64,000 bases of DNA from positions 3,906,001 to 3,970,000 of the forward strand of contig OY970235.1 of assembly GCA_963714145.1 (NCBI GenBank), given 5' to 3'. The notes beneath the pieces were generated by a model. It searched no databases, was not told where the DNA came from, and was given only the letters and a program-made list of their open reading frames with translations. Positions 52,751-61,712 of the stretch are shown here, piece after piece. The position numbers and the translations under genes are program-made. Source of the stretch: JBBWZH01 sp035544115 (GTDB lineage Bacteria > Actinomycetota > Actinomycetes > Mycobacteriales > CADCTP01). The stretch's first letter is position 1; the number at the start of each line of letters is the position of its first letter.

Positions 52751-55324
52751 TCAGCCGGCGGCCGCCGGCTCCACGGCCCGGACCCGGGAGTAGAGGCCGG
52801 CGCCGAGCAGGATGAGCAGGCCCGGTAGCCACTCCTGCCAGGCCTGCGCCAGGCCGAGGAAACTGGTCGCGGTGATGATCTCCTGGATCAGCAGGGCGCC
52901 GAGCAGCGCGCCGATGAACGAGCCGCGGCCGCCGAAGATGCTGGCGCCGCCGAGCACCACCGCGGTGATGCTGGTCAGCGTGTAGTCCGAGCCGAGCGAG
53001 GCCTGACCGACGCCCACCACCGAGGCGAGGATCAACCCGGCCGGCACCGCGAGCAGCGAGCAGAGCACGTGCGCGATCACGACGGTCCCGGTGGCCCGGG
53101 CGCCCAGCCGGCGGGCCCGGGTCTCGTCCGAACCCACCGCCCGCAGCTCCCGGCCGGCCGCGGTGCGGCGCAGCAGCCACTCCGCGACCAGGCAGACGAC
53201 CAGCACGGCGATCGCCGCGACCGGCACGACCGCGATCCGCTGCTTCAGCCACTGGGTGACCGAGGCGTCGATGAAGCCGGCCGGCTGCGGGCGCAGCAGC
53301 AGCGACATGCCCTGCAGCGCGATGAACGTGACCAGCGTGGCGATCACCGAGGGCAGCCGGACCAGCCGGACCAGCAGCCCGTTCAGCAACCCCACCCCGG
53401 CGGCCACGCCGAGGCACACGACCACCCCGATCCCGAGGCCGGACAGTCCTCTCCCGTTGGTCGCGAAGAACGACAGGATCACCACGACCACGCCGATCAG
53501 CGGCCCGACCGACAGGTCGATGCTGGCCACCAGCAGGACGATCAGCTGCCCGGCGGCGGCGAACGCCAGGATGCTGGACAGCAGCAGCAGGCTGGTCAGG
53601 TTGCGCTGGCCGAGGAACAGCGAGTTGCGGCCGGTGGCCCAGGCCGCGAGCAGCACGATCAGTACGGCCAGCACGCCGCTGGGCAGCACGCTGCCGCTGC
53701 CCAGCCGGCGCCGCCAGCGGGTGCCGGCGGACGGCGCGGCGTCCGCCCGGCTGGTGCTGGCGCCGATCGCCGCGCCGGTCACGGCGGCCTCGGTCAGCTC
53801 GTCGCCGGCCAGGCTGCGCACCACCTGGCCGCGGGAGAACACCAGCACCCGGTCGCACAGCCCGGCCAGCTCGACCGCGTCCGAGGACGCGGTCACCACC
53901 GCGCCGCCGTCGGCGGTGAAGTCGCGCAGCAGCCGGTAGATCTCCATCCGGGCACCGGCGTCCACCCCGCGGGTCGGCTCGTCGGCCAGCAGCACCTTGG
54001 GCCGCGCGGCCAGCGACCGGGCGAACACCACCTTCTGCTGGTTCCCGCCGGACAGCACCCCGACCGGGGTCTCCGGGCTGGGGGTACGGATCCGCAGCGC
54101 GTCGATCTCGGTGCGGGCCAGCTCGTCCTCCCGGCCGCGCTGGACGAACCCGAACCGGGAGAGCCGGTCGAGCACCAGCGCCGAGACGTTCTCCCGGACC
54201 GGCCGGGGCAGGTACGCGCCTTCGGCGTGCCGGTCCTGCGGCAGGTAGACCAGGCCGGCCTCGCGGGCCGCCGCCGGCCCGGTCAGCCGCGCCGGCCGGC
54301 CGGCGACCCGGACCTCGCCCCGGGACCGGTGCAGCCCGGCCAGCGTCCGCAGCAGCTCGCGCTGGCCGTTGCCTTCGACGCCGGCCAGCCCGACGATCTC
54401 GCCCGGGTACACGGCCAGGTCGACCCGGTCGAACCGGCTGCCGGACAGCCCGCTGGCGGCCAGCAGCGGCTCACCGCCCGGCCCGCCCGGGCCGCCCGGC
54501 CCGCCCGGAGCGTCCACATCGGACGGTCCCGGGTCCACACCGGACAGTGCACGGTCCACACCGGACGGCGCGGGCGACCCGAGCCGGGGTGGGAAAGCCC
54601 GTTCCACCGACCGGCCGATGATCAGCCGCAGCACGTCGTCCTCGGTGACCTCGCCGGCGGCGAAGGTGCCCCGGGTCTCGCCGTCGCGCAGCACGGTGAT
54701 CCGGTCGGCCACCCGGCGCACCTCGGGGAACCGGTGCGAGATGTAGACGATGCCGGCGCCGGCCGCGCGCAGCCGGGCGATCTGCTCGAACAGCCGCTCG
54801 CTCTCCGCCGCGGTGAGCGACTCGGTCGGCTCGTCCAGGATCAGCACCCGGGCTTCCAGGGCCAGCGCGCGGGCGATCTCGACCAGTTGCCGCTGCGCGA
54901 CGGACAGCTCCTCCACCCGGGCGGTCGGTGATACATCGGCGCCGACCACGTCCAGGTGCCGGCGGGTCCAGCCCACCGCCCGGGCCGTCGACGGGCGCCG
55001 GCCGGGCGGCAGCGACAGCAGCATGTTCTCGGTCACCGTGAGGTCGTCCAGCACGGTCGGGTGCTGGTAGACCACGGCCAGCCCGAGCGCCACCGCGGCG
55101 GCCGGCAGCGGCTGCCGGAGCAGCTCGCCGCCGATCCGCACGGTGCCGCTGTCCGGGGCCGTCGCGCCGGCGGCGACCCCGATCAGCGTCGACTTGCCGG
55201 CCCCGTTCTCGCCGACCAGGGCGTGTACCTCGGCCGGCCGCACGTCGAAGCTGACGCCGTTGAGCGCGGTCACGCCGGGATAGGTCTTCACGATCTGGTC
55301 GAGTTGAAGGACGGGGCCGGTCAT
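52751..55324 (-). CDS. Fused ABC importer: two ATPase domains plus permease (RbsA-RbsC type)
   Basis: The 857-aa protein joins a sugar-type double ATPase to a permease. The first nucleotide-binding domain (about 1-245) has Walker A GENGAGKST and Walker B VLILDEPTESL; its signature ELSVAQRQ is altered. The second (about 290-510) has LSGGNQQK and LLADEPTRGVD but a degenerate Walker A (GVEGNGQREL), as normal for RbsA-like proteins. A repeat linker (SGVD and GGPGGPGG units, about 250-285) joins them. The C-terminal 320 residues form eight to ten transmembrane helices of the BPD_transp_2 type. Fusion of ATPase and permease is uncommon for this class. Confidence 0.92.
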   Translation of the reverse strand: MTGPVLQLDQIVKTYPGVTALNGVSFDVRPAEVHALVGENGAGKSTLIGVAAGATAPDSGTVRIGGELLRQPLPAAAVALGLAVVYQHPTVLDDLTVTENMLLSLPPGRRPSTARAVGWTRRHLDVVGADVSPTARVEELSVAQRQLVEIARALALEARVLILDEPTESLTAAESERLFEQIARLRAAGAGIVYISHRFPEVRRVADRITVLRDGETRGTFAAGEVTEDDVLRLIIGRSVERAFPPRLGSPAPSGVDRALSGVDPGPSDVDAPGGPGGPGGPGGEPLLAASGLSGSRFDRVDLAVYPGEIVGLAGVEGNGQRELLRTLAGLHRSRGEVRVAGRPARLTGPAAAREAGLVYLPQDRHAEGAYLPRPVRENVSALVLDRLSRFGFVQRGREDELARTEIDALRIRTPSPETPVGVLSGGNQQKVVFARSLAARPKVLLADEPTRGVDAGARMEIYRLLRDFTADGGAVVTASSDAVELAGLCDRVLVFSRGQVVRSLAGDELTEAAVTGAAIGASTSRADAAPSAGTRWRRRLGSGSVLPSGVLAVLIVLLAAWATGRNSLFLGQRNLTSLLLLSSILAFAAAGQLIVLLVASIDLSVGPLIGVVVVILSFFATNGRGLSGLGIGVVVCLGVAAGVGLLNGLLVRLVRLPSVIATLVTFIALQGMSLLLRPQPAGFIDASVTQWLKQRIAVVPVAAIAVLVVCLVAEWLLRRTAAGRELRAVGSDETRARRLGARATGTVVIAHVLCSLLAVPAGLILASVVGVGQASLGSDYTLTSITAVVLGGASIFGGRGSFIGALLGALLIQEIITATSFLGLAQAWQEWLPGLLILLGAGLYSRVRAVEPAAAG

Positions 55325-55326
55325 CG

Positions 55327-56502
55327 CTACGGCTTCCCGTACTGGGCGATGTCGGCCGGTTCGATCTGGTTGGAGTTGTAGAAGTCATCGGCCAGGCCCT
55401 GCCGGCAGACCGGCTTCGGCGACCCGGTGGAGTCCTCGATGATCGGCAGCTGGAACCGGCTGGGCTCGTTGTTGGCCAGGCCCTGCGCCGCCGCGATGGC
55501 CTTGCGGGCGGCGATCCGGCCCAGCCAGTTACGGGACGAGATGGTGGCCAGCTGGAAGTTCGGCGAGCTCGCCTTCTCCTTGTCGTACAGGCAGCTGAGC
55601 CCGTTCGCGTCCAGCGTGGCGATCGGCACCAGCGGCCGGTTCGCCGCCTGCAGCGCCCGGGTCGCGGCCAGCGCGTCGGTGCCGTAGTCGGAGATGATCC
55701 CGTCGATCTTCGGGTACTTCGCCAGCAGCGAGCTCATCACCTTCTGCGCGGTCGCCGGGTCCCAGTTGGTGACCGGCCAGTCCTTGTCCCCGGTGAGCAG
55801 CTTGATGCCGGGGTTGGCCTGCATCACCTGGACGACGGACTTCAGCTGGCCGGCGGTGACCGGGTTGCCGGCCGGGCCGCCGATCATCACGACGTTGCCC
55901 TTGCCGCCGAGCGTCTTGACCATCCACTCGGCCCACCGGGTGCCCGCGTCGGACGACTCCCAGTCCACATAGGACACGTAGTCGGTGCCGTCGGCGCCGC
56001 CCGGGTCGGCGCCCCAGGGCACCACCTTCACCCCGGCGTTGGTGGCCGCCCGGATCGAGGCGAGCTGGGCCTGGCCGAAGTCCGGGATCAGCACCAGCGC
56101 GTTCACCCCCTGCGCGACCATCGAGTTCACCTGCGAGATCGACTTCTGCAGGTCGCCCTCGCCGATCGCGACCACCTGCTTGACGTTCGGGCACTTCGCG
56201 GCCTCGGACCGGACCGCCGCCAGCGACTCCTGCGACCAGGCGTTGATGCCGAAGCCGTCGTGGATGCCCAGGGTGATCTGCTTGCTGCCGCAGAAGTCGG
56301 CGCCGGTCACCTTGCCGGCGTTCGCGAGTTCCTGCTCGACCGAGATCTGCGGCGCGTTCGAGGCGCCGGCCGTCCCGGTACTGGCGCCGGTCGGGCTGGC
56401 CGAATCGGTGGTGCAGCCGGCGAGCGCGAGGCAGCCGGCGGCGAGCGCGGCGCCGGCCCGCCAGGTCGAGCCGGGACGGAACCGGTGGACTCTTGGGTGC
56501 AT
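55327..56502 (-). CDS. Sugar-type ABC substrate-binding lipoprotein
   Basis: The 391-aa receptor has a lipobox LALAGC (Cys30) after a short signal, so it is tethered outside the membrane. The fold is a type 1 periplasmic-binding protein (Peripla_BP_4/RbsB-like): ITLGIHDGFGINAWSQESLA, VVAIGEGDLQKSISQVNSMV, ALVLIPDFGQ, and GTDALAATRALQAA in the hinge region. An AGGAGG lies 9 bases before the ATG. It sits between the permease and the ATPase-permease fusion, 2 bases before the latter. Ligand is unknown; the divergent amidohydrolase hints at a nucleobase or N-heterocycle. Confidence 0.92.
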   Translation of the reverse strand: MHPRVHRFRPGSTWRAGAALAAGCLALAGCTTDSASPTGASTGTAGASNAPQISVEQELANAGKVTGADFCGSKQITLGIHDGFGINAWSQESLAAVRSEAAKCPNVKQVVAIGEGDLQKSISQVNSMVAQGVNALVLIPDFGQAQLASIRAATNAGVKVVPWGADPGGADGTDYVSYVDWESSDAGTRWAEWMVKTLGGKGNVVMIGGPAGNPVTAGQLKSVVQVMQANPGIKLLTGDKDWPVTNWDPATAQKVMSSLLAKYPKIDGIISDYGTDALAATRALQAANRPLVPIATLDANGLSCLYDKEKASSPNFQLATISSRNWLGRIAARKAIAAAQGLANNEPSRFQLPIIEDSTGSPKPVCRQGLADDFYNSNQIEPADIAQYGKP

Positions 56503-56574
56503 CGGGGTGGCCTCCTGTGTCGGCGAGCTGGCCGGCTCACTCCGTCCGGGCGGGCACCGCCCGGACGGCGCGGG

Positions 56575-57702
56575 TCAGGCCCGGCCGGTCGGTTCGGGGT
56601 CGGTGCTGGGCGGCCGCGGCGGCGCCGGGCCGGTCGGTTGGCGGGCTGCCCGGCGCGGCCGCAGTACGCGGCCCCACGGCACGGCCCACAGCGTCATGCC
56701 GGCGGCGATCACGCCGGCCTGGATCAGCAACTGCACCGAGGCGGGCGCGCCGGCGCCGAACACAACCTGCTGCAACTGGGTCAGGAACAGCCCGCCGCCG
56801 GCGGTCGCCACCACGCTGCCGCTGCCGCCGGCCAGCGACGTGCCGCCGAGGACGACCGCGGCGATGGACGGGAGCAGGTAGTTGCCGCCGGCCGACAGGC
56901 CGGGCGTCTTGAGGTAGCCGGCCAGCAGGATGCCGGCGCAGCCGTAGCAGAGCCCGGCCCCGGTGTAGGTGAGCAGCTGGTAGCGGGCGACCGGCAGGCC
57001 GCCGACGTAGGCCGCCCGCGCGTTCGTGCCGACCGCGACGAACCGCCGGCCGAGCAGCGTGGTCCGGACCACGACCGCGACCGCGGCCAGGGCCGCGACC
57101 GCGACCAGCGCGGTGTGCGGGATCCCCAGCGTCCGGCCGAACGTGAAGTCGGCCAGGGCCGGCGCGGCGGTCGCGGTGGAACTGCCGCTGGTGATCCGCA
57201 GGATGGTGCCCAGCAGCAGCGCGTTGACACCCAGCGTGGCGACCAGCGGGGTGATCCGCAGCCAGGTCACCGCGAGCCCGCTGACCAGCCCGGCCGCCGC
57301 GCAGGCGGCCAGCGCGAGCACGATCGCCACCAGCAGCCGGCCGTCGTCGCCGCCGGGGTACTTCGTGACGATGATCGCCGACAGCGACACCGCGCCCGGC
57401 ACCGCGAGATCCAGGCCGCGCTGCTGGATCACCAGCGTCTGCCCGATCCCGACGATCGCCAGCACCGCGGCGAACGGCAGCATCCCGCGCAGCGCGCTAC
57501 CGCTGAGGCTGCCCGGCGCGACCAGCGGGCTGATCGCGAACAGCAGCACATTGGCCGGCCAGATCGGCAGGTACGGACTTGTCCACATGCGACGGTCCAG
57601 GCCCCGGCGGCGGGTCGCCGGCCGGCGCCCGGACGGCGCCGGGCGCAGCGGCTCGCCCGGTGCCCCGGCCGGCGCGGCGGCCGTCTGCTGGTGATCCGAC
57701 AT
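56575..57702 (-). CDS. Sugar/nucleoside-type ABC permease
   Basis: The 375-aa BPD_transp_2 protein has about nine to ten transmembrane segments after a 40-residue Pro/Arg-rich cytoplasmic start. The family loop AVGTNARAAYVGGLPVARYQ and SIAAVVLGGTSLAGGSGSV are clear. GGAAGGGG precedes ATG 57702. It is the first gene of the importer operon, so the transporter would have a free permease plus a second permease fused to the ATPase, implying a heterodimeric pore. Confidence 0.92.
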   Translation of the reverse strand: MSDHQQTAAAPAGAPGEPLRPAPSGRRPATRRRGLDRRMWTSPYLPIWPANVLLFAISPLVAPGSLSGSALRGMLPFAAVLAIVGIGQTLVIQQRGLDLAVPGAVSLSAIIVTKYPGGDDGRLLVAIVLALAACAAAGLVSGLAVTWLRITPLVATLGVNALLLGTILRITSGSSTATAAPALADFTFGRTLGIPHTALVAVAALAAVAVVVRTTLLGRRFVAVGTNARAAYVGGLPVARYQLLTYTGAGLCYGCAGILLAGYLKTPGLSAGGNYLLPSIAAVVLGGTSLAGGSGSVVATAGGGLFLTQLQQVVFGAGAPASVQLLIQAGVIAAGMTLWAVPWGRVLRPRRAARQPTGPAPPRPPSTDPEPTGRA

Positions 57703-57780
57703 CAGGCCCCTTCCCGCCGGTGGGAACGCGGCACGGTGCGGGCCCACCCGCCGGGCCGAGTGGCCAGCCAATGACGAGGA

Positions 57781-57809
57781 CGTTAAGCAGCGCTGCGCGG
57801 GGGTGTCAA
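57781..57809 (-). promoter_or_regulatory. Sigma-70-type promoter of the ABC importer operon
   Basis: On the minus strand a perfect TTGACA (57809-57804) is followed by a 17-base spacer and TTAACG (57786-57781). Transcription would start near 57774, giving a leader of about 70 bases before the permease ATG. Confidence 0.6.
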
Positions 57810-57812
57810 CTA

Positions 57813-58001
57813 ATACTTCACGTCCTGGTACCAGCGCTGGCACACTCCCAGCGTGTCCAGAGTGGACGGATAGTTGATCGCAAGGCTGTGGTGGTAACTG
57901 ATTCGGGCATCAGGGCGGAAGCCGCCCGAGATTCCGAAGCGGGCCCGAACCTCGCACCTCGGTCAGAATGACTTAACAATTGTGTACTCATACTTGACGT
58001 C
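57813..58001. promoter_or_regulatory. Paired operator-like 12-mers between importer and amidohydrolase
   Basis: ATACTTCACGTC (57813-57824) and ATACTTGACGTC (57990-58001) differ at one base and lie upstream of the two divergent units. The second overlaps the palindromes TGACGTCA (57995-58002) and TCACGTGA (58000-58007). They look like sites for one shared regulator, which is not encoded nearby. Confidence 0.5.
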
Positions 58002-58051
58002 ACGTGATACGGATACGTTAACCTCGCGCCCCACCCAGCTCGGAGGCAACC

Positions 58052-59437
58052 ATGGCCGGGACCAGCCGTCACGTCATCCGCGGTGCCTGGGTGCTCGCCC
58101 AGGATCCGGCCGTCGGCGATCTGTCCACAGCGGACATCCTGATCGACGGGAACCGGATCGCCGCGATCGCACCGGACCTCGGCCCGGTGGACGCCGAGGA
58201 GATCAGCGGCGCCGACCGGCTCGCGCTGCCCGGCTTCGTGGACACCCACCGGCACAGCTGGCAGTCGCTGATCCGGCACATGTCCACCGACTGGACGCTG
58301 GCCCAGTACTTCTCCGGCGTCCGCGGCGTGCTCGGCAAGGCCTACGAACCCGAGGACATGTACGCGGCGAACCTGATCGCCGCGGTCGAGGCGCTCGACT
58401 CCGGCATCACCACGCTGGTCGACTGGTCGCACAACAACAACACCCCGGCGCACGCCGACGCCGCGATCCAGGCCATTGTGGACTCCGGCATCCGCGCGGT
58501 CTGGGGGTACGGCAACTCGAACGACGAGTGGCTGCCGGTCAGCGACGTGCCGCAGTCGCGCGACGTGGTACGGATCGCCGAGCAGTGGTTCAGCTCCACC
58601 GATCAGCTGGTCCGGCTCGCGCTGGCGCCGCGCGGCCCGCAGTTCGCCACCGCCGCGGCCAGCGAGCAGGATTTCGCCCTCGCCCAGGAGCTCGGCATCC
58701 CGGTCACCGTGCACGTCGGCGACGGGCTGTGGGGCAAGAGCGGCCCGGTGCGCTGGATGGACGAGCGCGGCTTCGCCACCGACCGGACCACCTACGTGCA
58801 CTGCAACACGCTCGGCGACGACGAGTACGACATCATCGCCCGCACCGGCGGCGCCATCTCGATCGCGCCCGAGCTGGAAATGCACATGGGGCACGGCCAG
58901 CTGGCCACGCTGCGGGCCCGCGACCGCGGCATCCCGCTGTCGCTGTCCATCGACGTGTGCACCTCGGTCGGCGGTGACATGTTCAGCGCCATGCGGGCCG
59001 TGCTCGCCGGCACCCGGTACCTGGTCAACGTCGCCGCGGTGGACGCCGGCGAGGTGGTCGACCCGCTCCCGCTCACCGCGACCGAGGTGCTGCGCTTCGC
59101 CACCCAGGGCGGCGCGACCGCGGCCTGGCTCGGCGACGAAGTCGGCTCACTCACCCCGGGCAAGCGCGCCGACGTGATCCTGATCCGGACCGACGTCTAC
59201 GGCATGCGCCCGTTCAACTACCCGGCGGGCGCGGTGATCGAATCCGGCAACCCCAACCTGGTCGACACGATCTTCGTCGACGGCCGGCTGGTGAAGCGGG
59301 ACGGCGTGCTGCTCGGCCACGACTTCGCCCGCATCAGCGCCCTCGCCGCCGACGCCCGCGACCGGGTGCTGACCCGCGCCGGCGTCACCGAACCGGGCAG
59401 GTGGCAGCCCGAGGTCTACGCCGCCCCGGCCGACTGA
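58052..59437 (+). CDS. Amidohydrolase-family deaminase (TRZ/ATZ type)
   Basis: The 461-aa enzyme belongs to the metal-dependent amidohydrolases that deaminate purines, S-adenosylhomocysteine or triazines. The metal motif FVDTHRHSW (His-x-His) and further ligands in VTVHVGDG, YVHCNTL and SIDVCTSVGGD are visible; the usual Cys/Thr-type CHxN-like lid is changed. A C-terminal beta-sandwich closes the fold (GKRADVILIRTDVYGMRP). GGAGG sits 6 bases before the ATG. It is divergent from the ABC importer with 349 bases between, so the importer may supply its substrate. Confidence 0.9.
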   Translation: MAGTSRHVIRGAWVLAQDPAVGDLSTADILIDGNRIAAIAPDLGPVDAEEISGADRLALPGFVDTHRHSWQSLIRHMSTDWTLAQYFSGVRGVLGKAYEPEDMYAANLIAAVEALDSGITTLVDWSHNNNTPAHADAAIQAIVDSGIRAVWGYGNSNDEWLPVSDVPQSRDVVRIAEQWFSSTDQLVRLALAPRGPQFATAAASEQDFALAQELGIPVTVHVGDGLWGKSGPVRWMDERGFATDRTTYVHCNTLGDDEYDIIARTGGAISIAPELEMHMGHGQLATLRARDRGIPLSLSIDVCTSVGGDMFSAMRAVLAGTRYLVNVAAVDAGEVVDPLPLTATEVLRFATQGGATAAWLGDEVGSLTPGKRADVILIRTDVYGMRPFNYPAGAVIESGNPNLVDTIFVDGRLVKRDGVLLGHDFARISALAADARDRVLTRAGVTEPGRWQPEVYAAPAD

Positions 59438-59509
59438 TCCGGACACCACCGGACTCGGCACGCACCGGTCCTGCCGACCACCAACGAATCTACGGCTCGG
59501 GGCAATTGC

Positions 59510-60553
59510 CTAGACGTGGAGCTGTCTCAGCGCGTCGGCGTAGAAAATCAGGACAGCGATCCCGGCCGCGATCCCGTTGACGATCCAGAACCTCACGACG
59601 ATGGTCGACTCGCTCCATCCGACGAGCTCGAAGTGGTGATGGATCGGCGCCATCCGGAACAGCCGCCGCGGTGTACCGCGCAGGCGCGTCCACTTGAACC
59701 ACACCCGCTGCAGGAAACTCGACGCACCGACACCGACATACAGCGCCCCGATCACCGGGACCAGCAGCGTGATGCCCAGCCCGGAGCAGACGACGACCAG
59801 ACCGGCCCCCAGCGCGAGTGATCCCGTGTCACCCATGAAGATCGTCCGGGGCGACACGTTCCACCACAGCAGGCCGCACATCGCCCCGCCGAGGCAGGCG
59901 GCCACGAGGGCGAAGTCGAGCGCACCGGGAATCCGGTAGATCTCCGGGTGCCGGAATACCCAGAAGCCCATACCCGCCAGCACGAGAAACGTGACGGTGG
60001 CCGCGCCGGCCAGCAGCCCTTCGATGCCGTCCGTGAAGTTCACCGCGTTCGTGCTGCCCCAGAAGATGGCCATGAACACGAGGACGTACAGCCAGGTGGG
60101 AACCTGCACGAGCGGGTGTTGACAGTCCGTGAACGCGAGCTGCCGGCAACTCCCCTGCGACGCCGTTGCCGTCAGCGCGTACCCAAGGCTGACGATCGTC
60201 TGCAGCGCGGTCTTCTGCCGCTCCCGCAGGCCCAGGTTGCGCTCGCGGAAGACCTTCATCCCGTCATCGAGAAGGCCCACGCCCCCCATCGCGACGACGG
60301 CTGCCACCGCCGCTATGCCGAGTGTGCTCGGGGTGCGACCTGAGACCAGGAGCGCGGCGGGAAAAGCGGTAACCAGCGCGATCGGCGCCACCAGACCGCC
60401 CATGGTGGGGGTCCCTGCCTTTATCGAGTGGTGGCGGACGTCGTCGTGGATGGGCTGCCCTATCCCCCGCTGGCGCAGGATCCGGACCAGGACCGGGGTC
60501 AACAGCAGCGCGACGGCGAACGACACCGACCCGGCGACGACCAAGGGAATCAC
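59510..60553 (-). CDS. MraY-type phospho-MurNAc-pentapeptide translocase homologue
   Basis: The 347-aa membrane protein has ten transmembrane helices and MraY motifs: GTPTMGGLVAP, LDDGMKVFRERN, NAVNFTDGIEGLLAG with catalytic Asp, IFMGDTGSLALGAG and RMAPIHHHFEL (the MraY-specific HHH). MraY makes lipid I from UDP-MurNAc-pentapeptide and undecaprenyl phosphate. No other division or wall genes are adjacent, so this is not the copy in the normal dcw cluster. An upstream in-frame start gives 360 aa, but GTG 60553 fits the first helix. Confidence 0.9.
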   Translation of the reverse strand: MIPLVVAGSVSFAVALLLTPVLVRILRQRGIGQPIHDDVRHHSIKAGTPTMGGLVAPIALVTAFPAALLVSGRTPSTLGIAAVAAVVAMGGVGLLDDGMKVFRERNLGLRERQKTALQTIVSLGYALTATASQGSCRQLAFTDCQHPLVQVPTWLYVLVFMAIFWGSTNAVNFTDGIEGLLAGAATVTFLVLAGMGFWVFRHPEIYRIPGALDFALVAACLGGAMCGLLWWNVSPRTIFMGDTGSLALGAGLVVVCSGLGITLLVPVIGALYVGVGASSFLQRVWFKWTRLRGTPRRLFRMAPIHHHFELVGWSESTIVVRFWIVNGIAAGIAVLIFYADALRQLHV

Positions 60554-60687
60554 CTGGCGACAGTAGTGCGGCGCCTCCCGCGCAAGACCCACGACACTCC
60601 CGGACGGGCGGCCACCGTCGCCACCCGCACGACCGCCGAGGGCCCGACACCGTTCTCACCATCTCGCCCTGTCGGGAGCCGGCTGGC

Positions 60688-60867
60688 TCAGCCCTGCAGC
60701 GGGCCGGCCCAGCGCCAGTCGCCTTCCGGCCCGAGGTACTCCACCCGCTGCACCTCCTCCTCGAGGTCCTCCCCGTCCCGAGCCCAGGCGAGCGCCGCGG
60801 CGTGGTCGGCGAACTCGCGGGTCTGCACGACGTCGCCCATGGGGTCGAGGAACCGGTACTCGGTCAT
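60688..60867 (-). CDS. 59-aa unknown protein
   Basis: A short frame starting with ATG 60867 encodes MTEYRFLDPMGDVVQTREFA, an acidic helix (WARDGEDLEEEVQ) and a final strand region ending WRWAGPLQG. It is strongly G/C-ended in codon position three. It starts 10 bases after the stop of the DinB-like gene, so the two are probably cotranscribed. No family is recognised. Confidence 0.6.
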   Translation of the reverse strand: MTEYRFLDPMGDVVQTREFADHAAALAWARDGEDLEEEVQRVEYLGPEGDWRWAGPLQG

Positions 60868-60877
60868 GCGGGCAACG

Positions 60878-61519
60878 CTAGCTCTCCGCCTCGCGCCGGC
60901 CGGCTTCCAGCGCGGCCGCCTCGATCCGGGCGCGGTATTCGGCCCACTCTTCGGCGGTGCGGCCCGGGACGTTCTGGTCGCCCGGGCGTTGCCCGGCCAT
61001 CCCGTCCAGCAGTTCGCGCAGGATGTCCGCGTGCCCGGCGTGCCGGGCCGTCTCCACGCACATGTGCACCAGGATCTGCTGCAGCGTCACCTGCTGCCGC
61101 TCGGCCGGCCACCACGGCACCGCGCCGGTGGCGTGCAGCCCGAGCGCCTCGATCGTCGCGTCGCTGTGCCCGGCCGAGTACCGGTGCAGGTCGATGATCT
61201 GCTCCCGGGTCTCGTCCGCGGTGGCCCACATGTCGGCGTCGCCCGCCGCGCCCTCGACCTCCCACGGCAGCACCCGCTCACCCGGCCGCCCGAACGTCGG
61301 GCCGAAGTACCCCAACTCGACGCTGGCCACGTGCTTGACCAGCCCCAGCAGGCTCGTACCCGTCGGCGTCAACGGCCGGTGCGCGTCGTACTCCCCCAGC
61401 CCGTCCAGCTTGGACAGCAGATCGGCCCGGGCCCGCCGCAGGTACCGGTGCAGGATCGCCTTGTCGTGCTCGGACTCGTCTTTCCCGGATTCGTCGGCCA
61501 CCGACGCATGATGCCGCAT
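60878..61519 (-). CDS. DinB-like protein
   Basis: The 213-aa protein fits the DinB/DUF664 four-helix fold used by thiol-dependent (mycothiol or bacillithiol) S-transferases. Metal-site histidines are visible in GLVKHVASVELGYFG and LVHMCVETARHAGHADILRE. Actinomycetes carry many such copies, with roles in detoxification or cofactor transfer. ATG 61519 is taken; the open frame upstream codes poorly. Substrate is unknown. Confidence 0.88.
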   Translation of the reverse strand: MRHHASVADESGKDESEHDKAILHRYLRRARADLLSKLDGLGEYDAHRPLTPTGTSLLGLVKHVASVELGYFGPTFGRPGERVLPWEVEGAAGDADMWATADETREQIIDLHRYSAGHSDATIEALGLHATGAVPWWPAERQQVTLQQILVHMCVETARHAGHADILRELLDGMAGQRPGDQNVPGRTAEEWAEYRARIEAAALEAGRREAES

Positions 61520-61712
61520 CCGATCCACCCGCCGACAACGGCCGCCCAGGCAGCTGCTGCCAGGGCCGGTCGCGACCACCGGCCACGGACCCCGCGGCGA
61601 CGCTTCTCCCGCCGCCTCGGCCGGGAACCGGGTCAGGCTGGCCCACCGCGCTACGCCGGCTCGAGATTGACGTGACCGGCCGGCGATCCGGGGCGGAGGT
61701 ATCCAGACCCGG

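Noticed and set aside
51475..60553. Nucleoside antibiotic gene cluster (P450, importer, deaminase, MraY)
   Set aside because: No core biosynthetic enzymes (nucleoside transferase, NRPS, glycosyltransferase) are present; the grouping looks incidental.
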